From: Pannonibacter anstelovis
GTDB taxonomy: Bacteria > Pseudomonadota > Alphaproteobacteria > Rhizobiales > Stappiaceae
Assembly (NCBI RefSeq): GCF_036881715.1
Contig: NZ_JBAKBF010000006.1
Span: forward strand, 62,001 to 126,000
DNA: 64,000 nt
Reading direction: 5' to 3'
Below are positions 52,398-61,136 of this stretch, piece by piece. The notes beneath the pieces were generated by a model that was not told the origin of the DNA, did not search any database, and saw nothing but the letters and a program-made list of their open reading frames with translations. A program made the position numbers and the translations under genes. The number at the start of each line of letters is the position of its first letter. Position 1 is the stretch's first letter.

Positions 52398-53291
52398 TCA
52401 GTCAATCACCAGAATCTCCGGATCATCCACATAGACCTCATCCGGGCCGCTGCGGCTATCAAGGCGGTAGCAGGATGGGCTGGCGCCGAGGTGCTTCTTG
52501 AAGAGGCGGGAGAAGTAGTAGGGATCGGAAATACCGACCATGGCGGCCACTTCCTTCACCTTGCGGCCCGAGGACAGCAGGTTCATGGCCATTTCCATGC
52601 GTTTGCGCTCCTGGAACTTCTGCGGCGTCTGACCGATGCGGGCGCGGAAGGCACGGCGGAAATAATCGCTGTTGAAGGGTACGGAACCGAGCGCCTTTTC
52701 CAGCGCCGCCTCGCTCAAGGGATCAGCGGCAATGCGGGCCGCAACCAGCATGATCTGCACCGACAGCTGATCGGGACTGTCCAGCGCCCCGCCCGCCCCC
52801 TCCTTCCAGCCAAGGAACGCGCTCTCGATATAGGCGAGCAGGATCACCATGAAGAGATGATGCTGCGCCAGCGTCGTCATGGAAAGCGGCGCCATCTCGC
52901 GGTAATGCGCCACCATGACGCTGATTGCGTGCCATTCCCGGAAGGCTGCGACAGGCTGAAGGTTCATCTGGCCAATGAGATCCACCGAGCCGAACAGCGT
53001 CAGCGTGAAATGCTGGGCAACGCCAGTGTAAAGCTCGTCCGAAAGGGATTCACCGACAAAGCGGCTGCCGGCCGGGATCAGCATGGCCATGCCCGGAGCC
53101 AGAGACTGTTCCACCCCGTCGAGCTCGTAGCGCGCAGAACCGGTCAGGCAGATCACCAGATCGTGCACCGCGTTGGACTTGTCAACGCGCCAGGCGCGCG
53201 AATGCTGCATCTTGATGGCGGAACGGGCCAGCGACAACGTCAGCGCAGCGGGTGACAATCCGGTGAGCACATCACCTACGTTTTTGTCCAT
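52398..53291 (-). CDS. AraC-family transcriptional regulator
   Basis: 297 residues. The N-terminal cupin-like sensor (about 25-150) includes LAPGMAMLIPAGSRF; the C-terminal double helix-turn-helix (about 190-285) shows FNSDYFRRAFRARIGQTPQKFQERKRMEMAMNLL and the AraC signature near ISDPYYFSRLFKKHLGASP. Divergent from the oligogalacturonide-type transporter operon, 289 bp apart, so it is the probable activator of that operon, with a uronate-derived inducer inferred. Confidence 0.9.
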   Translation of the reverse strand: MDKNVGDVLTGLSPAALTLSLARSAIKMQHSRAWRVDKSNAVHDLVICLTGSARYELDGVEQSLAPGMAMLIPAGSRFVGESLSDELYTGVAQHFTLTLFGSVDLIGQMNLQPVAAFREWHAISVMVAHYREMAPLSMTTLAQHHLFMVILLAYIESAFLGWKEGAGGALDSPDQLSVQIMLVAARIAADPLSEAALEKALGSVPFNSDYFRRAFRARIGQTPQKFQERKRMEMAMNLLSSGRKVKEVAAMVGISDPYYFSRLFKKHLGASPSCYRLDSRSGPDEVYVDDPEILVID

Positions 53292-53580
53292 CTTTTTATT
53301 TCAGTCCGTCAATTTCGGCCAGCTCGCCGGTTAGAATATCGTCCCCGATACAAAATGACTATCGCAACCCTTGCGAGACGCACCATGGGAGGAGGCGGCT
53401 TTGCGGGCGGGAGCCCTGCGCGCTTGCGCAGCCTTGCCCCTTGGCCGGATTGGCATTTGAAAACACCAGAAAACCTTATCAGAACGGCCTGTTCCGGCCT
53501 GCATCAGCCTGCGTTTGCATCAGGAGATGCAATGGCGGGCCGCGCAAGCCGGGCCACAACCAGAGCGGAGACCATCTGAC
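53292..53580. promoter_or_regulatory. Divergent promoter region between araC-type and tog-like genes
   Basis: 289 bp with no gene. It must contain promoters for both directions. I see no convincing symmetric operator, which is normal for AraC proteins that use asymmetric direct repeats. Confidence 0.5.
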
Positions 53581-54465
53581 ATGGGTGGAGAAAACCGCTT
53601 CCTCGGCCTTGCCTATGTAACGCCCTATGTGTTCGGCCTGCTGCTGTTCACGGCAGTGCCCTTTGGCGCGTCGCTCTATCTCGCTTTCACGGATTACAAT
53701 CTGGTCAGCAGTCCCAGCTGGATCGGGATGGACAATTTCGAAAAGCTACTCACCCGGGACCGCACCTTCACGCGCTCGCTGAATGTCACGCTGCTCTATG
53801 TGGGGCTGACGGTGCCGCTGAAGCTGGCCTTTGCACTCTTCATCGCGGTCATCCTCAATTACAAGCTCAAAGCGATCAACCTGTTCCGCACGGCTTACTA
53901 TGTGCCGTCGATCCTGGGTGGCTCCATCGCCATTGCCGTGCTGTGGCGCTACCTCTTCTCCACCGAAGGCCTCGTCAACATGGCGCTGGCCGTCGTGGGG
54001 CTTGGTCCGGTCAACTGGTTCGGCGACCCGACGAATGCGCTCTTCACCATCACACTGCTGCGCATGTGGCAGTTCGGTTCGGCCATGGTGATCTTCCTCG
54101 CAGCGCTCCAGTCCATCGACAAGTCGCTCTACGAGGCAGCTTCCATCGACGGCTCCGGCCCCTGGTCCACCTTCCGGCACATCACCCTGCCGCTCATCAC
54201 GCCGGTGATCTTCTTCAATCTGGTCATGCAGATGGTCCAGGCGTTTCAGGAGTTCAACGGCCCCTACATCATCACCCAGGGCGGCCCCCTCAAGGCCACC
54301 TACTTCCTGCCGCTCTACATCTACGAGCTGGCCTTCAAGAAGTTCGACATGGGCTATGCCTCCGCTGTCGCATGGGTTCTGTTCATCATCATCATGGCGC
54401 TGACCCTCGTGGCCTTCTGGTCCTCGAAGAAGTGGGTCTATTACGCCGGCGACAAGAGGAGCTGA
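53581..54465 (+). CDS. togM: Sugar ABC transporter permease, TogM-like
   Basis: 294 residues with six membrane helices; LAYVTPYVFGLLLFTAVPFGASLYLAFTDYN is typical of MalF-type permeases and YEAASIDGSGPWSTFRHITLPLI is the EAA loop. ATG 53581 is chosen because the protein aligns from MGGENRFLG. Gene order permease-permease-ATPase-binding protein equals TogMNAB of pectinolytic bacteria, and pectin enzymes follow; the specific name is by context. Confidence 0.82.
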   Translation: MGGENRFLGLAYVTPYVFGLLLFTAVPFGASLYLAFTDYNLVSSPSWIGMDNFEKLLTRDRTFTRSLNVTLLYVGLTVPLKLAFALFIAVILNYKLKAINLFRTAYYVPSILGGSIAIAVLWRYLFSTEGLVNMALAVVGLGPVNWFGDPTNALFTITLLRMWQFGSAMVIFLAALQSIDKSLYEAASIDGSGPWSTFRHITLPLITPVIFFNLVMQMVQAFQEFNGPYIITQGGPLKATYFLPLYIYELAFKKFDMGYASAVAWVLFIIIMALTLVAFWSSKKWVYYAGDKRS

Positions 54466-54466
54466 G

Positions 54467-55363
54467 ATGTCCCCGTCCTTCGTCGCCCCCGATGCAGGCG
54501 CGGCCGCCTTTGCCGCCCGCCAGCAACGCCGCCAGCGGATCTCGGCCATCATCCGCTACACATTGCTGACGCTGGTCGGCGTGCTGATGCTCTACCCGCT
54601 GGTCTGGCTCATCGGGGCCTCGTTCAAGCCCAACTCCGAGATCTTCTCCAGTGCGGGTTTCTGGCCGCAGAACCCGACCCTTGATGGCTACATCAAGGGC
54701 TGGCAGACCTCGACACCCTATACATTCGGCCATTTCTTCATGAACACGGCCTGGATCATCATCCCGAAGGTCATCGCCACAGCGGTGTCCTGCACGGCAG
54801 TGGCCTACGGTTTTGCCCGCTTCGAGTTTCCGGGCAAGAAGATCCTGTTCGTCACGCTGATTGCCACACTGCTGCTGCCCAATGTGGTGACCCGTATCCC
54901 GCAGTATCTGCTGTTCCGCGATTTCGGCTGGCTCGACAGCTACCTGCCGCTGTGGGTGCCCTCGGCCTTTGCGGGAGACGCCTTCTTCGTCTTCATGCTC
55001 ATCCAGTTCCTGCGGGCCATCCCGCGCGACATGGAAGAGGCTGCCCGCGTCGATGGCGCCAACTCATTGCAAGTGCTCGTCTATATCGTTGTACCCATGC
55101 TGACCCCGGCGCTCATCTCCGTGTGCCTCTTCCAGTTCATGTGGACGATGAACGACTTCCTCGGCCCGCTGATCTACCTGTCCTCCATCGACAAGTACCC
55201 GATCAGCCTTGCGCTGAAACTGTCCATCGACACCTCGGAAGCATTCGACTGGAACCGCATTCTTGCGATGTCGGTTCTGGCGATCACCCCGGCACTCGCC
55301 GTGTTCTTCCTCGCACAGAAACATTTCATTGAAGGCATCTCCAGCGGTGGGGTGAAAGGCTAA
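54467..55363 (+). CDS. togN: Sugar ABC transporter permease, TogN-like
   Basis: 298 residues of the MalG type: YTLLTLVGVLMLYPLVWLIGASFK near the N-terminus, EEAARVDGANSLQVLVYIVVPML as EAA loop, and a QKHFIEGISSGGVKG C-terminus characteristic of this family. Starts 1 bp after the TogM-like stop and shares a base with the ATPase start (TAATG). Confidence 0.85.
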   Translation: MSPSFVAPDAGAAAFAARQQRRQRISAIIRYTLLTLVGVLMLYPLVWLIGASFKPNSEIFSSAGFWPQNPTLDGYIKGWQTSTPYTFGHFFMNTAWIIIPKVIATAVSCTAVAYGFARFEFPGKKILFVTLIATLLLPNVVTRIPQYLLFRDFGWLDSYLPLWVPSAFAGDAFFVFMLIQFLRAIPRDMEEAARVDGANSLQVLVYIVVPMLTPALISVCLFQFMWTMNDFLGPLIYLSSIDKYPISLALKLSIDTSEAFDWNRILAMSVLAITPALAVFFLAQKHFIEGISSGGVKG

Positions 55364-56490
55364 TGGCACGTTTGCAGATCCAGAACCTGGAAAAGGTCTA
55401 CGGCAGCGGCTTCAAGGCAGTCCATGGCATCAACCTGGACGTGGAGGACGGCGAGTTCATGGTGCTGGTTGGCCCTTCGGGCTGCGCCAAGTCCACCACC
55501 TTGCGCATGATTGCGGGCCTTGAGACCGTGACGGGCGGCGCCATCCGCATCGGCGGCCAGACCGTCAACGACCTGCCCCCGGGCAAGCGCGGCATTGCCA
55601 TGGTGTTCCAGAACTATGCGCTCTATCCGCATATGAAGGTGAAGAAGAACCTCTCCTTCGGCCTGCGCCTGCAGAAGAAGAAAACGGCGGAAATCGATGC
55701 GGCCACGGACGAGGTGTCCGGCATTCTGGAGATCGGCCAGCTGCTCGACCGGCTGCCGAAGCAGCTTTCCGGCGGTCAGGCACAGCGTGTGGCCCTGGGC
55801 CGTGCGCTGATCAAGAAGCCGGACGTGTTCCTCTTCGACGAACCTTTGTCAAACCTCGACGCCAAGCTGCGCGCTTCCATGCGGGTGCGCATCACCGACC
55901 TGCACAAGCAGCTCAAGGCGAACGGTCTGTCATCGACGGTGGTCTACGTCACCCACGACCAGACCGAAGCCATGACCATGGGCGACCGGATCTGCGTCAT
56001 GAAGGACGGGCACATCATGCAGGTGGCCGACCCTCATACGCTCTATAACCGGCCGGCCAATGCCTTCGTCGCAGGTTTCATCGGCATGCCCGAGATGAAC
56101 CTCGTCCCCGCCACGCTCGGCGGCAGCGGCGATGGGGTGACGCTGACACTGGCAGGCCAGACCCTCGGTTTCGGGCCAGACCTTGCCCGCCGCCTGACGG
56201 CCAAGGCAGGTCCCGTCACTCTCGGCATGCGTCCGCAGCACCTCACCCTGCTGTCCGCAGGCACAGCAAATGCCGTCACCGGAACAATTCAGACCATCGA
56301 GTTCCTTGGTCATGAAATGAATTTGCATGTGGACCTTGGCGGCACCACGCTGGTGGCCGTGCTTCCTGCGGCGGATGTGCCGCAGGGCCTGAAGCGCGGC
56401 GACGCTGCAGCAGTGCGGCCACAGGAAGCAAACCTGCACATCTTCGATGCTCAAAGCGGAGAAAACGTCTCGCTGGCACCGCTCGCCTGA
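55363..56490 (+). CDS. togA: Sugar ABC transporter ATPase, TogA-like (MsmK/UgpC class)
   Basis: 375 residues. Walker A is GPSGCAKSTT, with Ala in place of the usual Gly at the fifth position; the signature is LSGGQAQRVALGRAL, Walker B FLFDEPLSNLD, switch VTHDQTEAMTMG. A TOBE-type C-terminal domain (about 245-375) includes LGMRPQHLTLL. Energises the TogM/N-like channel. Confidence 0.9.
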   Translation: MARLQIQNLEKVYGSGFKAVHGINLDVEDGEFMVLVGPSGCAKSTTLRMIAGLETVTGGAIRIGGQTVNDLPPGKRGIAMVFQNYALYPHMKVKKNLSFGLRLQKKKTAEIDAATDEVSGILEIGQLLDRLPKQLSGGQAQRVALGRALIKKPDVFLFDEPLSNLDAKLRASMRVRITDLHKQLKANGLSSTVVYVTHDQTEAMTMGDRICVMKDGHIMQVADPHTLYNRPANAFVAGFIGMPEMNLVPATLGGSGDGVTLTLAGQTLGFGPDLARRLTAKAGPVTLGMRPQHLTLLSAGTANAVTGTIQTIEFLGHEMNLHVDLGGTTLVAVLPAADVPQGLKRGDAAAVRPQEANLHIFDAQSGENVSLAPLA

Positions 56491-56515
56491 CGCAGTTGAG
56501 CCAGTTCAAGAATTT

Positions 56516-56545
56516 CCGGGGCAGGCCCCAGACACCCTGCCCCGG
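56516..56545 (+). repeat. Hairpin between ATPase and binding-protein genes
   Basis: Perfect 10-bp stem CCGGGGCAGG/CCTGCCCCGG with a 10-nt loop, ending 22 bp before the binding-protein start. May block exonucleases to stabilise the downstream, highly needed binding-protein message. Confidence 0.65.
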
Positions 56546-56567
56546 CGGAAACCGGGAGGAGAAAACC

Positions 56568-57836
56568 ATGAGAAAGACTGCAACTGCGCTTTTGAGCCTT
56601 GCGCTCGCCTCAACCTTTGCCACGCCCCTGCTGGCAGCAGACCTTCGCATGTCCTGGTGGGGCGGAGACAGCCGCCACAAGGCGACACAGGAGGCCCTGA
56701 AGGTCTGCGGCGAAAAGCATGGCCACACCATTTCGCCGGAGTTCACAGGCTTTGACGGCCACCTTGAAAAGCTGATGACGCAGATCGCCGGACGCACGGA
56801 AGCTGACATCATGCAGGTCAACTGGCCCTGGCTGCCGCTGTTCTCGATCAAGGGCGACGGTTTTGCCGACCTGAACGAATTCAAGGAATACATCGACCTG
56901 AGCAACTGGACGGAAGACCAGCTTGCCTCGGGCAGCATGAACGGCAAGCTGAACGGCCTGCCGGTTTCCACCACGGGCCGCGTGTTCCTGTTCAACACCA
57001 CCACTTTCCAGAAAGCAGGCGTGCCCTTGCCCAAAAGCTGGGATGACCTTTTCACGTCCGCAAAAGTGCTGAAGGAAAAGATCGGACCCGATGCCTATCC
57101 GATGAATGCCATCAAGGAGACCGCCGTTCTGCTTGTCTCCCTGCGTGCCACTCAGGCAACCGGCAAGGACCTGATCGATCCGGCAGCCATGCAGGTCGCC
57201 TGGACAACGGAGGAACTGGCATCAGCCATCGAGTTCTACGGCAAGATGGTTGAGGGCGGCGTGGTCATGTCGCAGAAGGATGCGGCGGCGGAAGGCAACG
57301 TCAACCTGTTCGAAAGCCCCAAGTGGGCCGATGGACGCATTGCCGGCTCCTATGAATGGGACTCGACCTATTCAAAATATGCCGATCCCCTGCAGGAAGG
57401 CCAGAAGCTTGAAGCCGTCAAGCTGCTGACCAGCCCCGATGCCAAGACCGAAGGCGTCTACCGCAAGCCTTCGATGGTCTTCGCCATCTCGAAGAACTCG
57501 AAGAACCCGCAGGCTGCGGCCCAGATCGTCAACTGCCTGCTGAACGAGCCCGAAGGTATCAAGGCGCTCGGCAGCTCGCGCGGCCTGCCCGCCAGCAAGA
57601 CGGCCGCCAAGGCTTTGTCGGACGCAGGCTCTGTCGAAATGGAGCTGATCGCCGCCAACGCGATCATCACTGCTGGCACCGGCCCAACCGTTTCGCCCTT
57701 CAACGAGCATCCGGAAGTCCGCAGCCTCTTCATCGATACGCTGGAGGAATTCTCCTACGGCATGCTCGATGCGGAGGGTGCCGCTGAACAGATCATCGAA
57801 GGCGTCAATGACGTGCTGAAGAAGTACCGCTCCTGA
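56568..57836 (+). CDS. togB: Sugar ABC transporter binding protein, TogB-like
   Basis: 422 residues with signal peptide MRKTATALLSLALASTFATP (cleavage near LLAAD). Mature start LRMSWWGGDSRHKATQEALKVC and IMQVNWPWLPLFSIKGDGFADLNEF resemble oligogalacturonide-binding proteins of family 1. Captures the oligouronide in the periplasm. GGGAGGAG lies just upstream of ATG 56568. Confidence 0.85.
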   Translation: MRKTATALLSLALASTFATPLLAADLRMSWWGGDSRHKATQEALKVCGEKHGHTISPEFTGFDGHLEKLMTQIAGRTEADIMQVNWPWLPLFSIKGDGFADLNEFKEYIDLSNWTEDQLASGSMNGKLNGLPVSTTGRVFLFNTTTFQKAGVPLPKSWDDLFTSAKVLKEKIGPDAYPMNAIKETAVLLVSLRATQATGKDLIDPAAMQVAWTTEELASAIEFYGKMVEGGVVMSQKDAAAEGNVNLFESPKWADGRIAGSYEWDSTYSKYADPLQEGQKLEAVKLLTSPDAKTEGVYRKPSMVFAISKNSKNPQAAAQIVNCLLNEPEGIKALGSSRGLPASKTAAKALSDAGSVEMELIAANAIITAGTGPTVSPFNEHPEVRSLFIDTLEEFSYGMLDAEGAAEQIIEGVNDVLKKYRS

Positions 57837-57885
57837 GAGGGAGCCGGGTGAGCATTGCCCCTTTTCTGAGGGGTCGTTTGCCCCC

Positions 57886-57942
57886 ACTCCTCTCCCCCCC
57901 TTGAGGGGGAGATGCCCCCGGTAGGGGGCAGAGGGGGGTAAC
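57886..57942 (+). repeat. Large palindromic element, copy 1
   Basis: C- and G-rich element: a CTCTCCCCCCC..GGGGGGTAAC outer part with the inner hairpin CCCCCGGTAGGGGG. It is the inverted partner of 57987-58043. Such elements are widespread between genes in Rhizobiales. Confidence 0.75.
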
Positions 57943-57986
57943 TGACTGTCCATTCAGAAGAGAGGTGGTGCTGTGCTGAAGCGCTG

Positions 57987-58043
57987 CTACCCCCCTCTGT
58001 CTGCTGCCGCAGACATCTCCCCCTCAAGGGGGGGGAGAGGGGC
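57987..58043 (-). repeat. Large palindromic element, copy 2
   Basis: Inverted relative to 57886-57942 with nearly the same outer arms, but its inner hairpin is TCTGCTGCCGCAGA instead of the CCCCC/GGGGG stem. The 44-nt spacer allows one long stem. The rest of 57837-58179 shows no gene. Confidence 0.75.
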
Positions 58044-58179
58044 GCTGCGGCGAAACGGCAGGCTCTTCAACATCCGGTAGGAACCGGCCAGCCGGTGACG
58101 CCGTACTCCGCTTCGTTTCACACTCCGCCGGGAGGCATCAGGTCTCCCGGTTCCGATAAAACCCAGGAATACGCCCGTC

Positions 58180-59712
58180 ATGTCCACTGCCCCCGCAACC
58201 GGCTCCCTCTGCCTCAGCGCGATTTCCCCGAGGCATATAACGCTGCGCCATCACGTGCCCGGCGCGCGCTATTCCCTGCCCAGGCCTGCGGCTTGGGTGC
58301 TGACGGACATGCGCAGCGGAGAAAAACGGCAGGGCGTGACGGACCGGGCGGTCTTCTCGATCTTCGGCCTTGAGCCCGCAGCGAACTACAGTCTCTCCGT
58401 GGAAGGCGCCGGGCCGCTCAGCATTTCCACGCCGGAGTGCCACGGCCTCGTCGATGCACGGGACCATGGCGCTGACACGTTGCTTGAGGACAACGGGGCA
58501 GCTCTCGCCCGTGCGATTGGAGCAACGCCTTCCGGCGGCACGCTGCGCATCACTGGCGGCATTTACCGCACTTCGCCGCTGATGCTGAAGTCCGGCATGA
58601 CCCTTGAGATCGCCAAAGACTCCGGCCTTGCTGCAATCCATGACCGCGGCAACTGGCCAATTCTGCCTGCACATGATGCAAGCGGCGCGCCCCTGTCCAG
58701 CTGGGAAGGCGTGCCGGAAGCAGCCTATGCCAGCCTCATCACTGCCCTTGGATGCGACAATCTCACCATCTGCGGCGAAGGCATGCTTGATGGCGGCGGC
58801 GCAGAGGGCGACTGGTGGAGCTGGCCGAAGGAAACGCGCAACGGAGCCCGGCGCCCGCGCACGGTTTTCCTCAGCCGCTGCACGCATGTGACGCTAACTG
58901 GCATCACGGTGCGCAACTCGCCTTCCTGGACCGTGCACCCGCTGTTCTGCAGGGATCTGACGGCGGCAGATCTCAGGATCTGGAATCCGTCCGACTCCCC
59001 CAACACCGACGGCCTCAACCCGGAAAGCAGCGAGGACGTGCGGATCGAAGGTGTGCATTTTTCGGTTGGCGACGACTGTATCGCCATCAAGGCCGGCAAG
59101 CCGGTGCCAGAAACAGGCGCACGCGATCACCTCGCCCCCACACGCAATGTTTCCGTCCGCAACTGCCTTATGGAGCGCGGTCATGGCGGTCTTGTCATTG
59201 GCTCTGAAATGGGCGGCGGTGTGCATGACGTAGCCGTGGAGCATTGCAGTTTCAGCCAGACCGACCGGGGCCTGAGGATCAAGACCCGGCGCGGGCGTGG
59301 CGGCGCGGTCGGCAATGTGCGCTTCTCCGATTGCGGCATGGATGGGGTCGACACGGCCTTCGTGGCCAATGCCTTCTACTTCTGCGATGCGGACGGGCAT
59401 TCGGATTTCGTGCAGTCCCGCACGCCTCATCCCGTAACGGGCGAAACGCCGTCTGTTGGCGCAATCACCATCGAGAACATCAAGGTCACGAACCTGCGGC
59501 TGGCGCTTGGCGTCTTCCTCGGCCTGCCGGAAGCCCCCATGGGACCAATCCGGATCTCCGGCGTCGAAACCTCCTATGACCCGGCGGCAAGGGCGGATGT
59601 GCCGGTGATGGCCGATCACGTGCCCGCTATGCGCCATGAGGATCTGGTGTTCGAAGGCGCGCATGTGGAGGACCTGCGCCAGCATCCTGCCCGCGCCAGC
59701 CCGGCGGCCTAG
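58180..59712 (+). CDS. Glycoside hydrolase family 28 (polygalacturonase-type), cytoplasmic
   Basis: 510 residues: an N-terminal beta-rich module (about 1-85) and a right-handed beta-helix. GH28 motifs are PNTDGLNPESS (NTD), GDDCIAIKAGK (DD catalytic acids), RGHGGLVIGSEMGG (GHG) and RGLRIKT (RIK), all present. No signal peptide is seen, so it should act in the cytoplasm on imported oligogalacturonides, probably as an exo-enzyme. Lies downstream of the TogMNAB-like importer and 135 bp before the GH105 gene. Confidence 0.9.
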   Translation: MSTAPATGSLCLSAISPRHITLRHHVPGARYSLPRPAAWVLTDMRSGEKRQGVTDRAVFSIFGLEPAANYSLSVEGAGPLSISTPECHGLVDARDHGADTLLEDNGAALARAIGATPSGGTLRITGGIYRTSPLMLKSGMTLEIAKDSGLAAIHDRGNWPILPAHDASGAPLSSWEGVPEAAYASLITALGCDNLTICGEGMLDGGGAEGDWWSWPKETRNGARRPRTVFLSRCTHVTLTGITVRNSPSWTVHPLFCRDLTAADLRIWNPSDSPNTDGLNPESSEDVRIEGVHFSVGDDCIAIKAGKPVPETGARDHLAPTRNVSVRNCLMERGHGGLVIGSEMGGGVHDVAVEHCSFSQTDRGLRIKTRRGRGGAVGNVRFSDCGMDGVDTAFVANAFYFCDADGHSDFVQSRTPHPVTGETPSVGAITIENIKVTNLRLALGVFLGLPEAPMGPIRISGVETSYDPAARADVPVMADHVPAMRHEDLVFEGAHVEDLRQHPARASPAA

Positions 59713-59847
59713 CCGCCCCTTCCCGCCAGCCCCGCGAAGGCTGGCCACAGATTTAGCAGCGCCGGATGGCCTGCATGACACTTCCAACCGGAAAGACGGA
59801 CACGGCTTCTGTGCCCGGATGCTTTCCCTCGCAGTCAGGACGGCCAG

Positions 59848-60960
59848 ATGACCCCGCGCTACTTCAAGGAATATCTTTCCCGCTACACCTACGCCAAGGA
59901 CGGCAGCTGGTGCTACGAGGACGGCTGTGTCTACCGCGGGCTGGCGCTGCTGCACGACCAGCAGCCGCAGGAGATCTGGCGGGATGAGCTGCTGCGGCTG
60001 ATCGGACCGCAGGTTGGCGAGGACGGCAGCCTGACCGGATACAGCCAGGATGAGTTCAACATTGATCATATTCTCGCAGGCCGGGCTCTTCTCTTCCTGG
60101 AGAAGGCTGCGCCGGGCAGCCATTGGAGCCTGGCCATCGAGCATCTCGCGGGGCAGCTTATCCACCACCCGCGTACGGCTGGCGGCAATTACTGGCACAA
60201 GAGGCGCTATCCGCAGCAGGTCTGGCTCGACGGGCTTTACATGGGCCTGCCGTTCCAGATCGAATACGGCCTCTCCCGCAACAAGCCCGAGATGGTGGAG
60301 GATGCCATTGGGCAACTGAACCGGGCGCTCGACATGACACATGTGGCGGCAACTGGCCTCTACGCCCACGCCATAGACGAAGCAAAGGTGCAGGGCTGGG
60401 CCAACCCCGAGACCGGTCTCTCCCGCGCCCACTGGGCCCGCGCCCTTGGCTGGCTGGCGATGGCCCTGGTGGATGTGATCGACCTCATCGGGCCTGAAAA
60501 AGCCGCCTCATCCGGCCTTCCGGAGCGGGCGTCCGCCTTGCTGACCCGTATCACGGCGCTCGCCCGGCCGCAGAGCGGGTTGTGGCTGCAGGTGATCGAC
60601 CAGCCGGAGCTTCCCGGCAACTATGAAGAATCCTCCGCCAGCGCCATGTTTGCCTATGCCCTGATGAAGGGCGCCAGACTGGGCCTGGGGCACCAGTTCG
60701 CAGCTACCGGCCTGAAGGCGCTTGCAAGCCTCGAAACCACCCAGCTTTACGCCGGAGATGACGGCATCGTCCGCCTGCAGAATGTCTGCGAGATGGCCGG
60801 GCTCGGCGGCTTCGGCGGCCGCGTGCGCGACGGCTCCCCCGCCTATTACCTCAGCGAACCCCTGCGCCCCGACGATCAGAAGGGCACCGGCGCATTGATG
60901 ATGGCCTATGCCGAACGGCTCGCGTCGGCCAGCGCAGAAGCCCGGCGGGCTGCAAGCTGA
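59848..60960 (+). CDS. Glycoside hydrolase family 105, unsaturated (rhamno)galacturonyl hydrolase
   Basis: 370 residues, (alpha/alpha)6 barrel. QVWLDGLYMGLPF carries the catalytic Asp of YteR-type enzymes, and WARALGWLAMALVDVID with VCEMAGLGG are typical. Releases the 4,5-unsaturated uronic acid from the non-reducing end of oligosaccharides made by pectin or rhamnogalacturonan lyases, so the imported substrate is probably a lyase product. No signal peptide. Last gene before an intrinsic terminator. Confidence 0.9.
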   Translation: MTPRYFKEYLSRYTYAKDGSWCYEDGCVYRGLALLHDQQPQEIWRDELLRLIGPQVGEDGSLTGYSQDEFNIDHILAGRALLFLEKAAPGSHWSLAIEHLAGQLIHHPRTAGGNYWHKRRYPQQVWLDGLYMGLPFQIEYGLSRNKPEMVEDAIGQLNRALDMTHVAATGLYAHAIDEAKVQGWANPETGLSRAHWARALGWLAMALVDVIDLIGPEKAASSGLPERASALLTRITALARPQSGLWLQVIDQPELPGNYEESSASAMFAYALMKGARLGLGHQFAATGLKALASLETTQLYAGDDGIVRLQNVCEMAGLGGFGGRVRDGSPAYYLSEPLRPDDQKGTGALMMAYAERLASASAEARRAAS

Positions 60961-60976
60961 CATAATGAATCATAAA

Positions 60977-61010
60977 AGGGCCGCAAGCGATTGCTGCCCT
61001 TGAGTTTTTT
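60977..61010 (+). terminator. Intrinsic terminator after the GH105 gene
   Basis: AGGGCCGCAA pairs with TTGCTGCCCT (one mismatch, 4-nt loop), followed by TGAGTTTTTT, 17 bp after the stop codon. Confidence 0.85.
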
Positions 61011-61072
61011 GGAGAGGCGGCATTGGTCTTGCCGCCCCCCTCAGAAGGATATCCACTCGCCAGCCTATAATG

Positions 61073-61090
61073 TTTCGTCATGGCATGACG
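61073..61090. repeat. CGTCATG-type palindrome
   Basis: TTTCGTCATGGCATGACG, a 7-bp palindrome around a single G. The half-site TTTCGTCATG is identical to the arm of the hairpin at 1800-1839. Confidence 0.55.
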
Positions 61091-61136
61091 GAGCTTCGGG
61101 GAACGAGATCTAGTAGAAAACAGAACTGGCCTTCCC

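Noticed and set aside
57837..58179. Possible CRISPR-like array because of repeated C-rich and G-rich blocks.
   Set aside because: There are only two copies, inverted rather than direct, with no regular spacers.
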